DNA of 64,000 bases, taken from contig NZ_JASJPW010000001.1 in NCBI RefSeq assembly GCF_030052995.1, positions 3,447,918-3,511,917 on the forward strand. Direction: 5' to 3'. A program made the translations under genes and the position numbers. The notes beneath the pieces were generated by a model that was not told the origin of the DNA, did not search any database, and saw only the letters and a program-made list of their open reading frames with translations. Below, piece after piece: positions 40,030-49,526 of the stretch. The DNA is from Gemmobacter sp. 24YEA27. Its GTDB lineage: Bacteria; Pseudomonadota; Alphaproteobacteria; Rhodobacterales; Rhodobacteraceae. Within the stretch, counting starts at the first letter, position 1, and the number at the start of each line of letters is the position of its first letter.

Positions 40030-40925
40030 CAGCGCCCGCCCTCCAGCGCGCGATAGAGCCACAAAAGCGCAGATTGCGCCGGGGCTCCGGTATGGAATGT
40101 GGAAAACTGCCAGCCGACCAGGCGGGCAAGCTCGCTCAACCGGTCCTTGCGCTCGGCCAGCCGGGCGAGGTAGCGGCTGCGCAATTCGCCGGCCTGCTGC
40201 GTCTCATGCCGCATGGATCCTGACATCGATTCGAAGATCACCCGGCCATCAAAGGGAAATTCTTCCTCCGCCGGGTCGAGGATCTGGCACAGGGCGCCAC
40301 GCACCCCCCGATCCGCCGCGCGGGAAAGGGCCGCTTCGACCGGCTCGATGGGCCCAAGGAAATCCGAGACGAACACCGCGCGGCCATGGCCGACCATGCC
40401 TGCCGTTTCAGGCGCGCCGTAATCCCCGGATTCGGGTTCGCCCGCCAGCCTTGCTGCCAGTCGCACGATCTGACTGCGGCCCGAACGCGGCTGCGCCAGG
40501 CCCGCCAGCCCGACCCGCTCGCCGCCGCGCAACAAAAGCACCGCCAGCGCCAGCGCCAGCAGACGCGCGCGCTCGCCCTTGGCGGGGCGGTCCTTGCCGC
40601 CGGTGAACGTCATGCTTTTGGCCGGATCGACCCAGAGCGTCACCGATTGCGCCGCCTGCCATTCACGTTCGCGGATGAAATGCCCGTCAGATCGCGCCGA
40701 GCGCCGCCAGTCGATGGCCCGCGCCGGGTCGCCCTGATGCGCGGCACGATATTGCCAGAACTCGTCACCGGATCCGGCGCGCCTGCGGCCATGCTCTCCC
40801 AGCATCAGGGTGGCGGCCAGCATCTCGGCCTCAGCCAGCAGCGGCGGCAGCGACTGGCCGAGCGCCTCCGCCCGGCTCTGAAGCGCCTCGTTCTGAAGGG
40901 TCGAACTCTGAAGGGTCGGGCTCAC
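40029..40925 (-). CDS. DUF58 domain protein
   Basis: A 298-aa protein of the DUF58 family (VWA-like), the usual partner of MoxR ATPases. The hallmark stretch YRAAHQGDPARAIDWRRSAR leads into the VWA-like fold (LWVDPAKSM). It is linked by ATGA overlap to moxR upstream and by TGATG to the BatA/DUF4159 gene downstream. No membrane helix is evident. Confidence 0.93.
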   Translation of the reverse strand: MSPTLQSSTLQNEALQSRAEALGQSLPPLLAEAEMLAATLMLGEHGRRRAGSGDEFWQYRAAHQGDPARAIDWRRSARSDGHFIREREWQAAQSVTLWVDPAKSMTFTGGKDRPAKGERARLLALALAVLLLRGGERVGLAGLAQPRSGRSQIVRLAARLAGEPESGDYGAPETAGMVGHGRAVFVSDFLGPIEPVEAALSRAADRGVRGALCQILDPAEEEFPFDGRVIFESMSGSMRHETQQAGELRSRYLARLAERKDRLSELARLVGWQFSTFHTGAPAQSALLWLYRALEGGR

Positions 40926-41938
40926 GCAGCCGCCTCAAGCCCGAGGATGCGGGTGGTGGTGCGCGAGATCACCGCGGCCAGGGTCTCGCCCCGCGCGCGG
41001 GCAGCGAAGGACAAAGCCATCCGATGCGTCAGCGTGGCCTGGGCCAGAGCCGCCACGTCGTCGGTCGACGGCGCGAGCCGGCCGTGAAGGAGCGCCCGCG
41101 CCCGGACGGTCAGCATCAAAGCCTGCGCCGCGCGCGGCCCCGGCCCCCAGGCGAGGCTGTCTTTCAGATCGCGGCCTTCGGGTTCCCCCGGACGACAGGC
41201 GCGCACGAGATCGAGGATAGCTTCGACTACCTTATCGCCAACCGGCATGCGGCGGATAACCGATTGTGCCTGGATCAGCTGATCGGTGTCGAAAACCTGG
41301 ATGGCATCGGCCTCAGCCGCGCCGGTGGTGGCCAGAAGGATCTCACGCTCGACCGCACGGGTCGGGTAATCGACATCGACCTGGACGAGGAAACGGTCCA
41401 GCTGCGCCTCAGGGAGCGGATAGGTTCCCTCCTGTTCAATCGGGTTCTGGGTTGCCAGCACATGGAACGGCCGGCCAAGCGCGCGGTGCTGACCGGCGAT
41501 GGTGACCTCTTTCTCCTGCATCGCCTGCAAAAGCGCGGATTGCGTTCGCGGGCTGGCGCGGTTGATCTCATCAGCGAGCAAAAGCTGGCAGAAGACCGGG
41601 CCTTCGAGAAAGCGGAAGGCGCGGCTGCCATCGGTCGCGGTCTCGAGCACTTCGGAGCCGAGAATATCCGCCGGCATCAGATCGGGCGTGAACTGGATGC
41701 GGTTGGCGTTCAGCCCCATGACGGTGCCGAGCGTGTCGACAAGACGGGTCTTCCCAAGCCCCGGCAGACCGACCAGCAAGGCATGTCCGCCGCAGAGCAT
41801 GGCCGAAAGCACCAGCTCAACCACCTTTTCCTGCCCGATGAAGCGACGCTCGATCGAGGCGCGGGCCTCGCCGAGCTTTGCGCCCAGAGCCTCGATCTCG
41901 GTCACCAGCGCGACATCTCCTGCGGGGGCTGCGGTCAT
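40922..41938 (-). CDS. MoxR-family AAA+ ATPase
   Basis: A 338-aa AAA+ ATPase. Walker A is VGLPGLGKTRLVDTL, Walker B is LLLADEINRASPRTQ, and the sensor region ATQNPIEQEGTYPLPEAQLD is classical for MoxR. MoxR proteins act as chaperones for metal-enzyme maturation or envelope stress with VWA partners. It heads the four-gene minus-strand operon and is divergent from the DUF1285 gene across a region that holds a dispersed palindromic repeat. Confidence 0.96.
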   Translation of the reverse strand: MTAAPAGDVALVTEIEALGAKLGEARASIERRFIGQEKVVELVLSAMLCGGHALLVGLPGLGKTRLVDTLGTVMGLNANRIQFTPDLMPADILGSEVLETATDGSRAFRFLEGPVFCQLLLADEINRASPRTQSALLQAMQEKEVTIAGQHRALGRPFHVLATQNPIEQEGTYPLPEAQLDRFLVQVDVDYPTRAVEREILLATTGAAEADAIQVFDTDQLIQAQSVIRRMPVGDKVVEAILDLVRACRPGEPEGRDLKDSLAWGPGPRAAQALMLTVRARALLHGRLAPSTDDVAALAQATLTHRMALSFAARARGETLAAVISRTTTRILGLEAAA

Positions 41939-42069
41939 TCAGAGGCTCCATCTGTGTTGAACGTCGGTCTCAGCGCAGACATTAGACCGAAATCACCGCC
42001 GGACCACAAATGCCAAAAGGCGACTTGACACAAATGATCGTGACAGAGGCGCGATGTTTCGCCGGTGAC

Positions 42070-42190
42070 GTCCGTCGCCGGGGGCTCTGCCCCCACGCGC
42101 TTGCGCGCTCCCCCGGGATATTTAGGGACAGAAAATGAGAGGCTGCTATTTTCTGTCCCTAAATATCCCCGCCGGAGGCATCCGAAATCA
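42070..42190. repeat. dispersed palindromic repeat, diverged copy
   Basis: A GC hairpin (CCGGGGGCTCTGCCCCC) and arms CCCGGGATATTTAGGGACAG and CTGTCCCTAAATATCCCCGC around AAAATGAGAGGCTGCTATTT. The outer arms match the copies at about 18055 and 21796, whereas the inner arm differs but keeps self-complementarity (compensatory change). It lies between divergent promoters, unlike the other copies. Confidence 0.75.
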
Positions 42191-42260
42191 GCCAGTTGCG
42201 GCGTGGTCTTGTGATCCGGGCCCGGGCATCCGACATTGGAGGGGCAACCTGGTGAGGACC

Positions 42261-42863
42261 ATGCAGGATCAGAGTAACAATCAGCCCTCGGCCGACGGCC
42301 TGGCTAAGGCGGCCACAGCGGCCACAAAGAAGGGCGGTTTGCCGCCGGTCCATCTGTGGAACCCGCCTTTTTGCGGCGATCTCGACATAAGGATCGCGCG
42401 GGATGGCACATGGTTCTATCTCGGCACCCCCATCGGGCGCGAGCCGCTGGTGCGGCTGTTCTCGTCGATCCTGAAGCGCGAGAAAGGCAGATATTACCTT
42501 GTCACGCCGGTCGAGAAGGTCGGGATCATTGTCGAAGATGCGCCGCTCTTCGCCGTTGATATCGAAGCGGAAGGCGCCGGGCGCGACCAGGTGCTGCGTT
42601 TTGCCACGAAGACCGGGGACGTGGCCCTGGCCTCGGGCGCCCATCCGTTGGAGGTCAGACGCGATCCTGTTTCCGGCGAGCCCTCTCCCTATATCCTGAT
42701 CCGGGGAGAGGGTGAGGCGGCACTCTGGGCGCGGATCGACCGGAAAAGCTTTCTCCGGATGGTGGATTTCGGTTGCCATGAGACATATGACGGGGATAGC
42801 TGGTTTGGCCTCTGGTCTTCGGGGGAGTTTTTTCCCGTCATCAGATCCTCAGAACTGGCCTGA
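42261..42863 (+). CDS. DUF1285 domain protein
   Basis: A 200-aa soluble protein with the DUF1285 fold (HLWNPPFCGDLDIRIARDGT and WFYLGTPIGREPLVRLFSSI are typical). It is widely conserved in alphaproteobacteria next to the MoxR cluster; the function is unknown. I use the ATG at 42261. A GTG three codons upstream is also possible. Ten bases separate its stop from the next gene. Confidence 0.88.
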   Translation: MQDQSNNQPSADGLAKAATAATKKGGLPPVHLWNPPFCGDLDIRIARDGTWFYLGTPIGREPLVRLFSSILKREKGRYYLVTPVEKVGIIVEDAPLFAVDIEAEGAGRDQVLRFATKTGDVALASGAHPLEVRRDPVSGEPSPYILIRGEGEAALWARIDRKSFLRMVDFGCHETYDGDSWFGLWSSGEFFPVIRSSELA

Positions 42864-42872
42864 TCCCGATAC

Positions 42873-43646
42873 ATGTCCCGCTTCGCCGCCAATCTGACCT
42901 ATCTCTTCACCGAGGTCCCGATGCTGGACCGCCCCGACTGGGCGCGGCGCACCGGCTTTGACGGGGTCGAGGTGCTGTTCCCCTATGATCACCCGGTTGC
43001 AGAATGGGAACGCGCGCTTGGCGACATCCCGCTCGTGCTGATCAACACGCCCCCGGGCGACTGGGCCTCGGGGGATCGCGGCTTTGCTGCCCGGCCCGGC
43101 GATGAGCAGACCTTCCGCGACGGGTTCCTTCATGCTGCCGATTATGCGACGCGGCTGAATGTCCCTGCGGTGCATGTTATGGCCGGTGTCGCGCGCGGGC
43201 CGCAGGCCGAGGCGGTGTTTACCGCCAATCTCTCCTGGGCTGCCGAACAGGCGCCGGATCTGACGCTCGTGATGGAGCCGCTGAACCCCGACGACATGCC
43301 GGGCTACTTCCTCAATGATTTCGACCAGGCGGCGCGGATCATCGACGATATCGCCAATCCGAGGATCGGACTGCAATTCGACATCTGGCATGCCGCAAAG
43401 CTGCATGGCGATGCAGCCAGCGTCTGGGCCGATCACCGGGACCGCATCCGCCATGTGCAGATCGCGGGCTTTCCCGCCCGCAATGAACCGGGTGGTGGCG
43501 GCTTCTCGCTGCCTGATCTCTGCGATGCGGTGGCAGAGCTGGAAAATGTCTGGATCAGCGCGGAGTATCGGCCGGCGCGCGGCACGGCCCAGGGGCTGTT
43601 CTGGCTGAATGCACTGAAATCGCGCGGCGCGCTGATCGGCGGCTGA
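42873..43646 (+). CDS. hydroxypyruvate isomerase family protein
   Basis: A TIM-barrel sugar isomerase of 257 aa. Recognisable are FAANLTYLFTEVPMLDR at the start, GFDGVEVLFPYD, the metal-binding glutamate in LTLVMEPLNPDDMPGYF, the histidine in FDIWHAAKLHGD, HVQIAGFPARNEPGGG and the final glutamate in WISAEYRPA. It interconverts hydroxypyruvate and tartronate semialdehyde or related compounds (Hyi/OtnI-like). It follows the DUF1285 gene closely. Confidence 0.9.
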   Translation: MSRFAANLTYLFTEVPMLDRPDWARRTGFDGVEVLFPYDHPVAEWERALGDIPLVLINTPPGDWASGDRGFAARPGDEQTFRDGFLHAADYATRLNVPAVHVMAGVARGPQAEAVFTANLSWAAEQAPDLTLVMEPLNPDDMPGYFLNDFDQAARIIDDIANPRIGLQFDIWHAAKLHGDAASVWADHRDRIRHVQIAGFPARNEPGGGGFSLPDLCDAVAELENVWISAEYRPARGTAQGLFWLNALKSRGALIGG

Positions 43647-43688
43647 CCGGCCCCCATTTCCGGCGCCGCCCGGGGCGCGCAGGTGCCG

Positions 43689-44150
43689 TTACTTGCGGCG
43701 CAGCCGGATTACCACATCGACACGGCTGATTTCGGTACCAGCGGGCGGTTCGGGGATACGGGCAAGCTCGAGCTCTTCCTTGGGCGCATCGGTCAGGATC
43801 GCGCTGTCTTCCCAGTAGAAATGCGGGTGATCGTCGATCCGCGTGTCGAAATAGCTGCGCGCCCCATCGACCACGATCTCATTCACGAGCCCGGCATCGC
43901 AAAACGCGCGCAGGGTGTTATAGACGGTGGCGAGGCTGACTTTCTCCTGCGCGCAGCCGGCCATCTCGAAAAGGCTTTCGGCGGTGACGTGACGATCTTC
44001 GCCATCGCCGACCAGCAGGCTGGCCAGAGCAAGGCGTTGCCGCGTCGGGCGCAGCCCCCCGCGTTGCAGCCAGTCAGAGGCCCGTGCCTGAGCCCTGAGC
44101 TCTGCCTGAGCCTTTACATCGTGAGCGTCGCTCGCCTGTGCCATATCCAT
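43689..44150 (-). CDS. irr: Fur-family iron response regulator Irr
   Basis: A 153-aa Fur-superfamily regulator. The winged helix contains GLRPTRQRLALASLL and SLATVYNTLRAFCDAGLVNE, and the dimerisation part carries the IDDHPHFYWEDSA histidine motif in place of the two CxxC zinc pairs of Fur, which is the Irr pattern. Irr represses or activates iron genes according to haem status. The location divergent from fabA matches other Rhodobacterales. I start at the ATG at 44150, with AGGAG upstream. A second ATG two codons later is an alternative. The 274-bp gap to fabA has the inverted repeat CCTCTGTTAGAGG at 44378-44390. Confidence 0.9.
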   Translation of the reverse strand: MDMAQASDAHDVKAQAELRAQARASDWLQRGGLRPTRQRLALASLLVGDGEDRHVTAESLFEMAGCAQEKVSLATVYNTLRAFCDAGLVNEIVVDGARSYFDTRIDDHPHFYWEDSAILTDAPKEELELARIPEPPAGTEISRVDVVIRLRRK

Positions 44151-44424
44151 CCTGCTCCTGCCCTTGTGCCACAGCATCCCGGCATCTCGTTCCGCCTCCG
44201 GGCCGCCGGCCCCTGAAAAATGCAGGGAGGCAGCACCGGCCGGACGCGACACCGCAGGCTGTCATACGGGCGTTGCTGGAAAGATTATAAAGTGTTGCGG
44301 CCCGGGGATTCAATTGAAAACCGCCAAATTGCCCTGCGGCCCCTCGCAAGCGCTGCACCCTTGCCCTATGTTTGTCGCCTCTGTTAGAGGAAAGTTGTGA
44401 AACTAAAGACAGAACGGGGAGATT

Positions 44425-44934
44425 ATGGGGCGTTATCCGAACAAATTCGACCGGGATGACCTGCTCGCCTGCGCAAGGGGCGAGCTGTTTGGCCCCGGCA
44501 ACGCCCAGCTGCCCGAGCCGCCGATGCTGATGATGGACCGCATCACCGAGATCTCGGAAGATGGTGGCGAACATGGCAAGGGCCATGTGGTTGCCGAATT
44601 CGACATCACACCGGACCTGTGGTTCTTCGCCTGCCATTTTCCCGGCAATCCGATCATGCCGGGCTGTCTCGGCCTTGACGGGCTCTGGCAGCTGACCGGC
44701 TTCAACCTCGGCTGGCGGGGCTGGGAAGGCCGTGGCTATGCGCTTGGCGTGGGCGAGGTCAAACTCACCGGCATGGTGCGCCCCGAGCGTAAGATGCTGC
44801 GCTATTTCGTCGATTTCACCAAGGCCGTGCAGACCCGCCGCCTGACCATGGGTGTGGCAGACGGGCGCGTGGAAGCGGATGGCGAGACCATCTACCTCGT
44901 GAAAGATATGAAGGTCGCCCTCTCGGCCACCTGA
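44425..44934 (+). CDS. fabA: 3-hydroxydecanoyl-ACP dehydratase/isomerase
   Basis: Makes the cis-3 double bond needed for anaerobic-type unsaturated fatty acid synthesis. The hot-dog-fold active site is visible in [20 protein letters not shown] (His near residue 71, Asp near 85). The length of 169 aa is standard. It heads fabA-fabB-fabI, divergent from irr, and the GGGGAG ribosome-binding site is just upstream of the ATG. Confidence 0.97.
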   Translation: MGRYPNKFDRDDLLACARGELFGPGNAQLPEPPMLMMDRITEISEDGGEHGKGHVVAEFDITPDLWFFACHFPGNPIMPGCLGLDGLWQLTGFNLGWRGWEGRGYALGVGEVKLTGMVRPERKMLRYFVDFTKAVQTRRLTMGVADGRVEADGETIYLVKDMKVALSAT

Positions 44935-44958
44935 CCTCAAGGCAAGGACTGTACCCCT

Positions 44959-46188
44959 ATGCGTCGCGTCGTCATCACCGGTCTCGGCATCGTCTCTCCC
45001 ATCGGCAATGATGTGGCCGAGGTCGAAGCCAGCCTGCGCGCCGGGAAATCCGGCATCGTTTTCGCCTCTGACTATGCCGAGCGTGGCTTCCGCTCGCGCG
45101 TGCATGGCCAGCCGAACATTACCTTCGAGGACCATATCGACAAGCGCGACCTGCGTTTCATGGGCGATGGTGCGGCCTATAATTACATCGCGATGCAACA
45201 GGCGATCAAAGATTCGGGCCTTGAGGAAAGCGATATCTCGAATGAGCGCACCGGCATCATCGTCGGATCGGGCGGCCCTTCGACCAAATCTTTCTTCAAG
45301 GCGCATAACATCGTCGCGGAAACCGGCTCGCCCAAGCGGATCGGCCCATTCGGCGTGACCAAAGGCATGTCCTCGACGACCTCGGCCTGCCTTGCGACAC
45401 CCTTTAAAATCAAGGGCGTGAACTATTCGATCACCTCGGCCTGCTCGACCTCGGCGCATTGCATCGGCAATGGGGCAGAGCTGATCCAGATGGGCAAGCA
45501 GGATATCGTCTTCGCCGGCGGCGGCGAGGAGCTCGACTGGACGCTGTCGTGCCTCTTTGACGCGATGGGCGCGATGTCGTCGAAATACAATGACACGCCG
45601 GAACGCGCCTCGCGCACCTATGACGCCAATCGCGACGGATTCGTGATCGCGGGCGGCGGCGGCCTTGTTGTGCTGGAAGAGCTGAACCATGCGCTGGCGC
45701 GTGGCGCAAAGATCTATGGCGAAGTCACCGGCTACGGCGCCACCTCGGACGGCTATGACATGGTCGCGCCCTCGGGTGAAGGCGGCGAGCGGTCGATGAA
45801 ACTGGCGCTGTCCACCCTGCCCCAGGGCCGCCGGATCGACTATCTCAACAGCCACGGCACCTCGACCGGCGTCGGTGACATCACCGAGATCAAGGCGATC
45901 CGCCGCGTCTTTGGCGAGGGGAAGACCCCGCCGGTGGCCTCGACCAAATCTCTGACCGGCCACTCGCTCGGCGCGACCGGGGTGCATGAGGCGATCTATT
46001 CGCTGATCATGATGAACAAGGGTTTCATCGCGGCTTCGGCCAATGTCGAAACCCCCGACCCGGAGCTGCTGCCGGGCGAGATCGTGACCAGCCTTCGCGA
46101 GAATGTCGAAATTGACGGTGTATTGTCGAACAGTTTCGGGTTCGGCGGCACCAATGCCACTTTGGTTATGAGTAAATATCTCGGGTAA
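44959..46188 (+). CDS. fabB: 3-oxoacyl-ACP synthase I
   Basis: Condensing enzyme that elongates the unsaturated branch made by FabA. The catalytic Cys lies in [15 protein letters not shown], and the two histidines in [11 protein letters not shown] and [12 protein letters not shown]. The glycine-rich C-terminus [13 protein letters not shown] is normal. It lies 24 bp after fabA. The 409-aa length matches FabB rather than FabF. Confidence 0.96.
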   Translation: MRRVVITGLGIVSPIGNDVAEVEASLRAGKSGIVFASDYAERGFRSRVHGQPNITFEDHIDKRDLRFMGDGAAYNYIAMQQAIKDSGLEESDISNERTGIIVGSGGPSTKSFFKAHNIVAETGSPKRIGPFGVTKGMSSTTSACLATPFKIKGVNYSITSACSTSAHCIGNGAELIQMGKQDIVFAGGGEELDWTLSCLFDAMGAMSSKYNDTPERASRTYDANRDGFVIAGGGGLVVLEELNHALARGAKIYGEVTGYGATSDGYDMVAPSGEGGERSMKLALSTLPQGRRIDYLNSHGTSTGVGDITEIKAIRRVFGEGKTPPVASTKSLTGHSLGATGVHEAIYSLIMMNKGFIAASANVETPDPELLPGEIVTSLRENVEIDGVLSNSFGFGGTNATLVMSKYLG

Positions 46189-46211
46189 GAATAAAGCGGG
46201 GGAACCGGGCA

Positions 46212-47000
46212 ATGGCCGGACTGATGCAGGGTAAACGCGGCCTCGTCATGGGGGTTGCGAATGACCGTTCCATCGCCTGGGGCATTGCCTCGGCGCTGGC
46301 GGCCGAAGGGGCAGAGCTGGCTTTCTCCTATCAGGGCGAGGCATTTGGTAAGCGGTTGCAGCCGCTTGCCGCCTCGGTCGGGTCGGATATCCTTGTTGAT
46401 GTCGATGTGACTAATGAGGCCTCGCTGGACACCTGTTTTGCTGCGCTGAAAGACCGCTGGGGCAGCCTGGATTTCGTGGTCCATGCCATCGCCTATTCCG
46501 ACAAGACCGAGCTGACCGGGCGGTTCACCAATACGAGCCGCGCGAATTTCCTCAATTCGATGAATATTTCGTGTTTCAGCTTTATCGACGTGGCCCGCCG
46601 CGCTGCCGAGCTGATGCCGGAGGGCGGCAGTCTCGTCACCCTGACCTTCCAGGGCTCGACCAGGATCGCGCCGAATTACAATGTGATGGGGGTGGCCAAG
46701 GCCGCGCTCGAATCAGCGACTCGCTATCTGGCAAATGACCTCGGACCGCAGGGCGTGCGGGTGAATGCGATCTCGCCCGGACCGATGAAGACCCTGGCCG
46801 GATCGGCGATCGGCGGCGCGCGCGCGACCTTCCGCCACACCGAAGAAAACGCGCCGCTCCGGGCGAATGCCACGCTGGAAACCATTGGCGGCACCGCGGT
46901 CTGGCTGTGTTCCGACTACGGCCGCGCCACGACGGGCGAGACGATCCATGTCGATGGCGGCTTCCATATCCTCGGTTTCCCGCAATCGGAAAACCTCTGA
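46212..47000 (+). CDS. fabI: enoyl-ACP reductase (NADH)
   Basis: Last reduction step of fatty-acid elongation and the target of triclosan. An atypical SDR: nucleotide site GVANDRSIAWGIA, the YNVMGVAK catalytic Tyr-Lys, and GETIHVDGGFHILG near the end. The length of 262 aa is right. It is the last core gene before the mosaic island; the sequence character changes within a few hundred bases downstream. Confidence 0.96.
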   Translation: MAGLMQGKRGLVMGVANDRSIAWGIASALAAEGAELAFSYQGEAFGKRLQPLAASVGSDILVDVDVTNEASLDTCFAALKDRWGSLDFVVHAIAYSDKTELTGRFTNTSRANFLNSMNISCFSFIDVARRAAELMPEGGSLVTLTFQGSTRIAPNYNVMGVAKAALESATRYLANDLGPQGVRVNAISPGPMKTLAGSAIGGARATFRHTEENAPLRANATLETIGGTAVWLCSDYGRATTGETIHVDGGFHILGFPQSENL

Positions 47001-47340
47001 ACGGCACCGGAATCGGGGGTAAATGCCCCGGTTCCAGTTCCGCAAAACATGTCAGGCGGGCTAAGCCTGCCCGTCGCCCCGCGCCGGTGGCCCAGATCAT
47101 TGATCGCGGCTGTGGCGCCGCCGCAGGGTCAGGCCGCGTGGCATCGATCAGCAGAGCCCCGGGTCGCATCGCAAGCACGCGCGCCAGGCCCCTTGCCAGC
47201 TGGCCAGCGGCGGCAGGCCCGGCGAAATCCTGAGCCGCTTCCGCGAGCAGGCCCGTTTTCGTCAGCGACAGCGAGATATCCTGCCGCCACCGGTCCTCCC
47301 TGACCTCGCTCCAGTCGCAACCTGAGCTGCTCCCCGATTC
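47001..47340. other. left edge of the genomic island, no confirmed gene
   Basis: No intact gene is supported. On the minus strand one frame reads LTKTGLLAEAAQDFAGPAA and continues to RPGALLIDATRPDPAAA over about 47055-47330. This looks like a remnant of a real protein of unknown family, but I cannot identify it. Confidence 0.3.
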
Positions 47341-47658
47341 TTGGACAGTTTTCCGGCTGGTTTAAGCTGGTGCCTGCGCCTGCTGATCGGTTTCGATACA
47401 GGTGAAGCAGACCACGGCAGGCAGCTGCCCGCCATGGAGGGCGTGACCGATGCCACCGTTCTGCGGAAAGCGGAAACCGCCGCTCTCTGGGCGTTCATCG
47501 CGACCGCCGCACAGGCAAAGAGCTCGTCGGAAAAACCGTGGTCCTATCTTCTGGTCCCCGAGCACGCAGTTATGACGAATGCAACCGTCAAGGGTCTGGC
47601 GGCAAGCCACACGAGGATCGCCGACGTGGATCTACGCGGTAGATATACCCAAGAATAA
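47341..47658 (+). pseudogene. C-terminal remnant, possibly restriction/SF2 helicase-like protein
   Basis: The reading frame carries ETAALWAFIATAAQAKSSSE, then KPWSYLLVPEHAVMTNATV and KGLAASH. This resembles the extreme C-terminus of large type III restriction (Res) or DEAD/DEAH helicase proteins, in which a KPWxYLLIPHD-like motif is common. The N-terminal thousand residues are missing, so the fragment is not functional. The identification is from memory of the motif only. Confidence 0.45.
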
Positions 47659-47682
47659 CAAAGAAACCGTCTGGGAGGGCGA

Positions 47683-48630
47683 ATGGATCCGGTTGAAGCT
47701 CGAGCCGTCTTGCAGGCACATCCTTTGCGGATTGGCGTGTCTACCCGCTCTCTCTTCGAGCTGGATGCGGAGGACAGGATATTCAACGAAGAGGGCGTTG
47801 ATGCCTATGTGAAGTATCAACGCGAGCACGAGGAGGATATCCTCGGAGAAGGCGCCGCATTCCAGACCATAAAGCGGATCCTGGCGCTGAACGAAGATCC
47901 CTCCAGCCCCTATGTCGAAGTCGTCTTGATGTCGAAGAACTCGCCAGACCTCTCGCTTCGGGCATTCACATCCGCGAAGGCCTACGGTCTCCCGATCCGG
48001 CATGGCAGCTTCACGAGTGGCAGGTCCCTTGCCCCCTATTTGCCGGCCTGGGGAATCGACCTCTTCCTTTCCAACGACGAGAAGGACGTGAGGTCCGCGG
48101 CCGCAAGTGGCGCTGCGTCGGCCCTTCTGCGGAAACGCCCGCCGGACCTGGGTGATGCCCTTGACGACGGCGAATTGCGGGTCGCCTTCGACGGAGATGC
48201 TGTCATTTTCGGTCCAGAGTCCGACGCAATCTACGCAAGCTCGGGGTTGGAACATTTCCTAACTCATGAATCGGACAACGCCCATGTGCCGATGCAACCT
48301 GGTCCGCTCGCAGGGTTCTTCAGAAAACTCAGCATGCTAAGGGCGATACATATGAAGCCGAGCCGCGTGAGCAAGGTGCGGATTGCCGTTGTCACTGCCC
48401 GCAATGCCCCAGCCCATGCACGGGCCATCCATACCTTGCGGTCGTGGGGCGCGGACGCCGATGAAGCGCATTTCGTGGGCCGGAACAGCAAGGCGCCCAT
48501 TCTGAAAGCCATGGGTGCCCATATCTTCTTCGACGACCAGGCGGCACATGTCGACAAGGCCTCGTCCGTGGTTCCCTCCGGCCTCGTTCCTGGCCCCCAC
48601 GCTCCAGATGATCCCGTGATCCCTGCCTGA
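47683..48630 (+). CDS. cytosolic 5'-nucleotidase 1 (NT5C1) family protein
   Basis: A 315-aa protein of the PF06189-type 5'-nucleotidases, which dephosphorylate (d)NMPs. Family motifs are complete: LRIGVSTRSLFELDAEDRIF, VEVVLMSKNSPDLSLRAF, SFTSGRSLAPYLPAWGIDLF, FDGDAVIF and KAPILKAMGAHIFFDDQ. The ATG has GGGAGGGCG just upstream. The gene appears intact in a region of fragments. Nucleotide-degrading enzymes in mobile islands are sometimes anti-phage; whether this one is cannot be told from sequence alone. Confidence 0.82.
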   Translation: MDPVEARAVLQAHPLRIGVSTRSLFELDAEDRIFNEEGVDAYVKYQREHEEDILGEGAAFQTIKRILALNEDPSSPYVEVVLMSKNSPDLSLRAFTSAKAYGLPIRHGSFTSGRSLAPYLPAWGIDLFLSNDEKDVRSAAASGAASALLRKRPPDLGDALDDGELRVAFDGDAVIFGPESDAIYASSGLEHFLTHESDNAHVPMQPGPLAGFFRKLSMLRAIHMKPSRVSKVRIAVVTARNAPAHARAIHTLRSWGADADEAHFVGRNSKAPILKAMGAHIFFDDQAAHVDKASSVVPSGLVPGPHAPDDPVIPA

Positions 48631-48716
48631 AGTAAATGATACATGGCCAACACTCGTACGGGCAGACCCGCGCAATCCCGTTAGAACTGCCGCGATAGCC
48701 AAAAAGTTTTGATCTC

Positions 48717-49526
48717 TTGACCTACGCCTCAGACGTTCGACCCGCACCTCGCGAAACGGTCCCCTCTTTCGTATCTCGGCTAGCCGCCTCGAAGGGGGTC
48801 ACTGCTGACAACTTCTGTCTTGATATGGGAGTATCACTCAAAAGGCTGGTTGTTCTGGAGATGGGGGCGGTCAAGGCGCTCGCCCACTGGGGCGCACTCA
48901 GCGATAGAGATCTCGATGAGCTCTTGTCCTGGACGGGTGTGCCGGCCGGCAACATCCGCATGAGGTTCCGCGGCGAAGTCATGGTCTCAAAGGGCGTCGC
49001 GGTCCGGGATATGATCAACCAAGTCCGGGCCGGTAAGATGCGGCTCAGACGATCAAGGGAAATCCCAGGATACAACGCGTTCCAGGTCTCCGTGGCAGAG
49101 GTTAACGCCCTGGCTGCCCTCCTTGATCAATCTCGGCCACAAGACCCGGCGTTCACGGGGACCGTATCCGCTGCGGCCTTTGGGCGTAAGGTGGGCATGC
49201 GGGATGGTGGCCACTTCATCGCGCTGATCCAGACTGGCCATGTAACCGCACAGGCTGTCTTAAACCCAAAGACTCATTTGACCCAGTTCCGGATGTCGGA
49301 TGAGGACATCGCCGCGTTTCACAAGAAATTCCTGACGACCACGGCGATCGAGGAGCAGTTCGGCCTGCATCGCAACGGGATTCTCGCCATCCTAAGATCC
49401 GCAGGTGCCCGACAGTTCATGTTGGAGGAGCGGTCAATCGGCCCCATCTGGCTGCGCACCAACGTCGAGGGCATCTTGGTCGCAAACTATGGAAGACGCA
49501 CACTGCCAACTTCGGGCGGTCACTGA
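48717..49526 (+). CDS. TniQ-like protein, probably internally deleted
   Basis: 269 aa. The N-terminus (RPAPRETVPSFVSRLAASKG, and later LDELLSWTGVP) resembles TniQ, the accessory/targeting protein of Tn7-like and Tn5053-like transposons. The C-terminal half (GTVSAAAFGRKVGMRDGGHF, AEEQFGLHRNGILAILRSAG-like HTH) resembles the tail of long TniQ proteins. The zinc-finger middle expected between them is missing. The likely start is TTG at 48717. No tniA or tniB lies nearby. It may be a relic or a trimmed regulator. Confidence 0.5.
   Translation: MTYASDVRPAPRETVPSFVSRLAASKGVTADNFCLDMGVSLKRLVVLEMGAVKALAHWGALSDRDLDELLSWTGVPAGNIRMRFRGEVMVSKGVAVRDMINQVRAGKMRLRRSREIPGYNAFQVSVAEVNALAALLDQSRPQDPAFTGTVSAAAFGRKVGMRDGGHFIALIQTGHVTAQAVLNPKTHLTQFRMSDEDIAAFHKKFLTTTAIEEQFGLHRNGILAILRSAGARQFMLEERSIGPIWLRTNVEGILVANYGRRTLPTSGGH

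Noticed and set aside
44074..46212. 712-codon minus-strand frame
   Set aside because: Antisense to fabA and fabB, whose catalytic motifs are complete.
46636..47178. Minus-strand gene over the end of fabI
   Set aside because: Most of it is antisense to fabI; only the part beyond 47050 might be a remnant of another gene.
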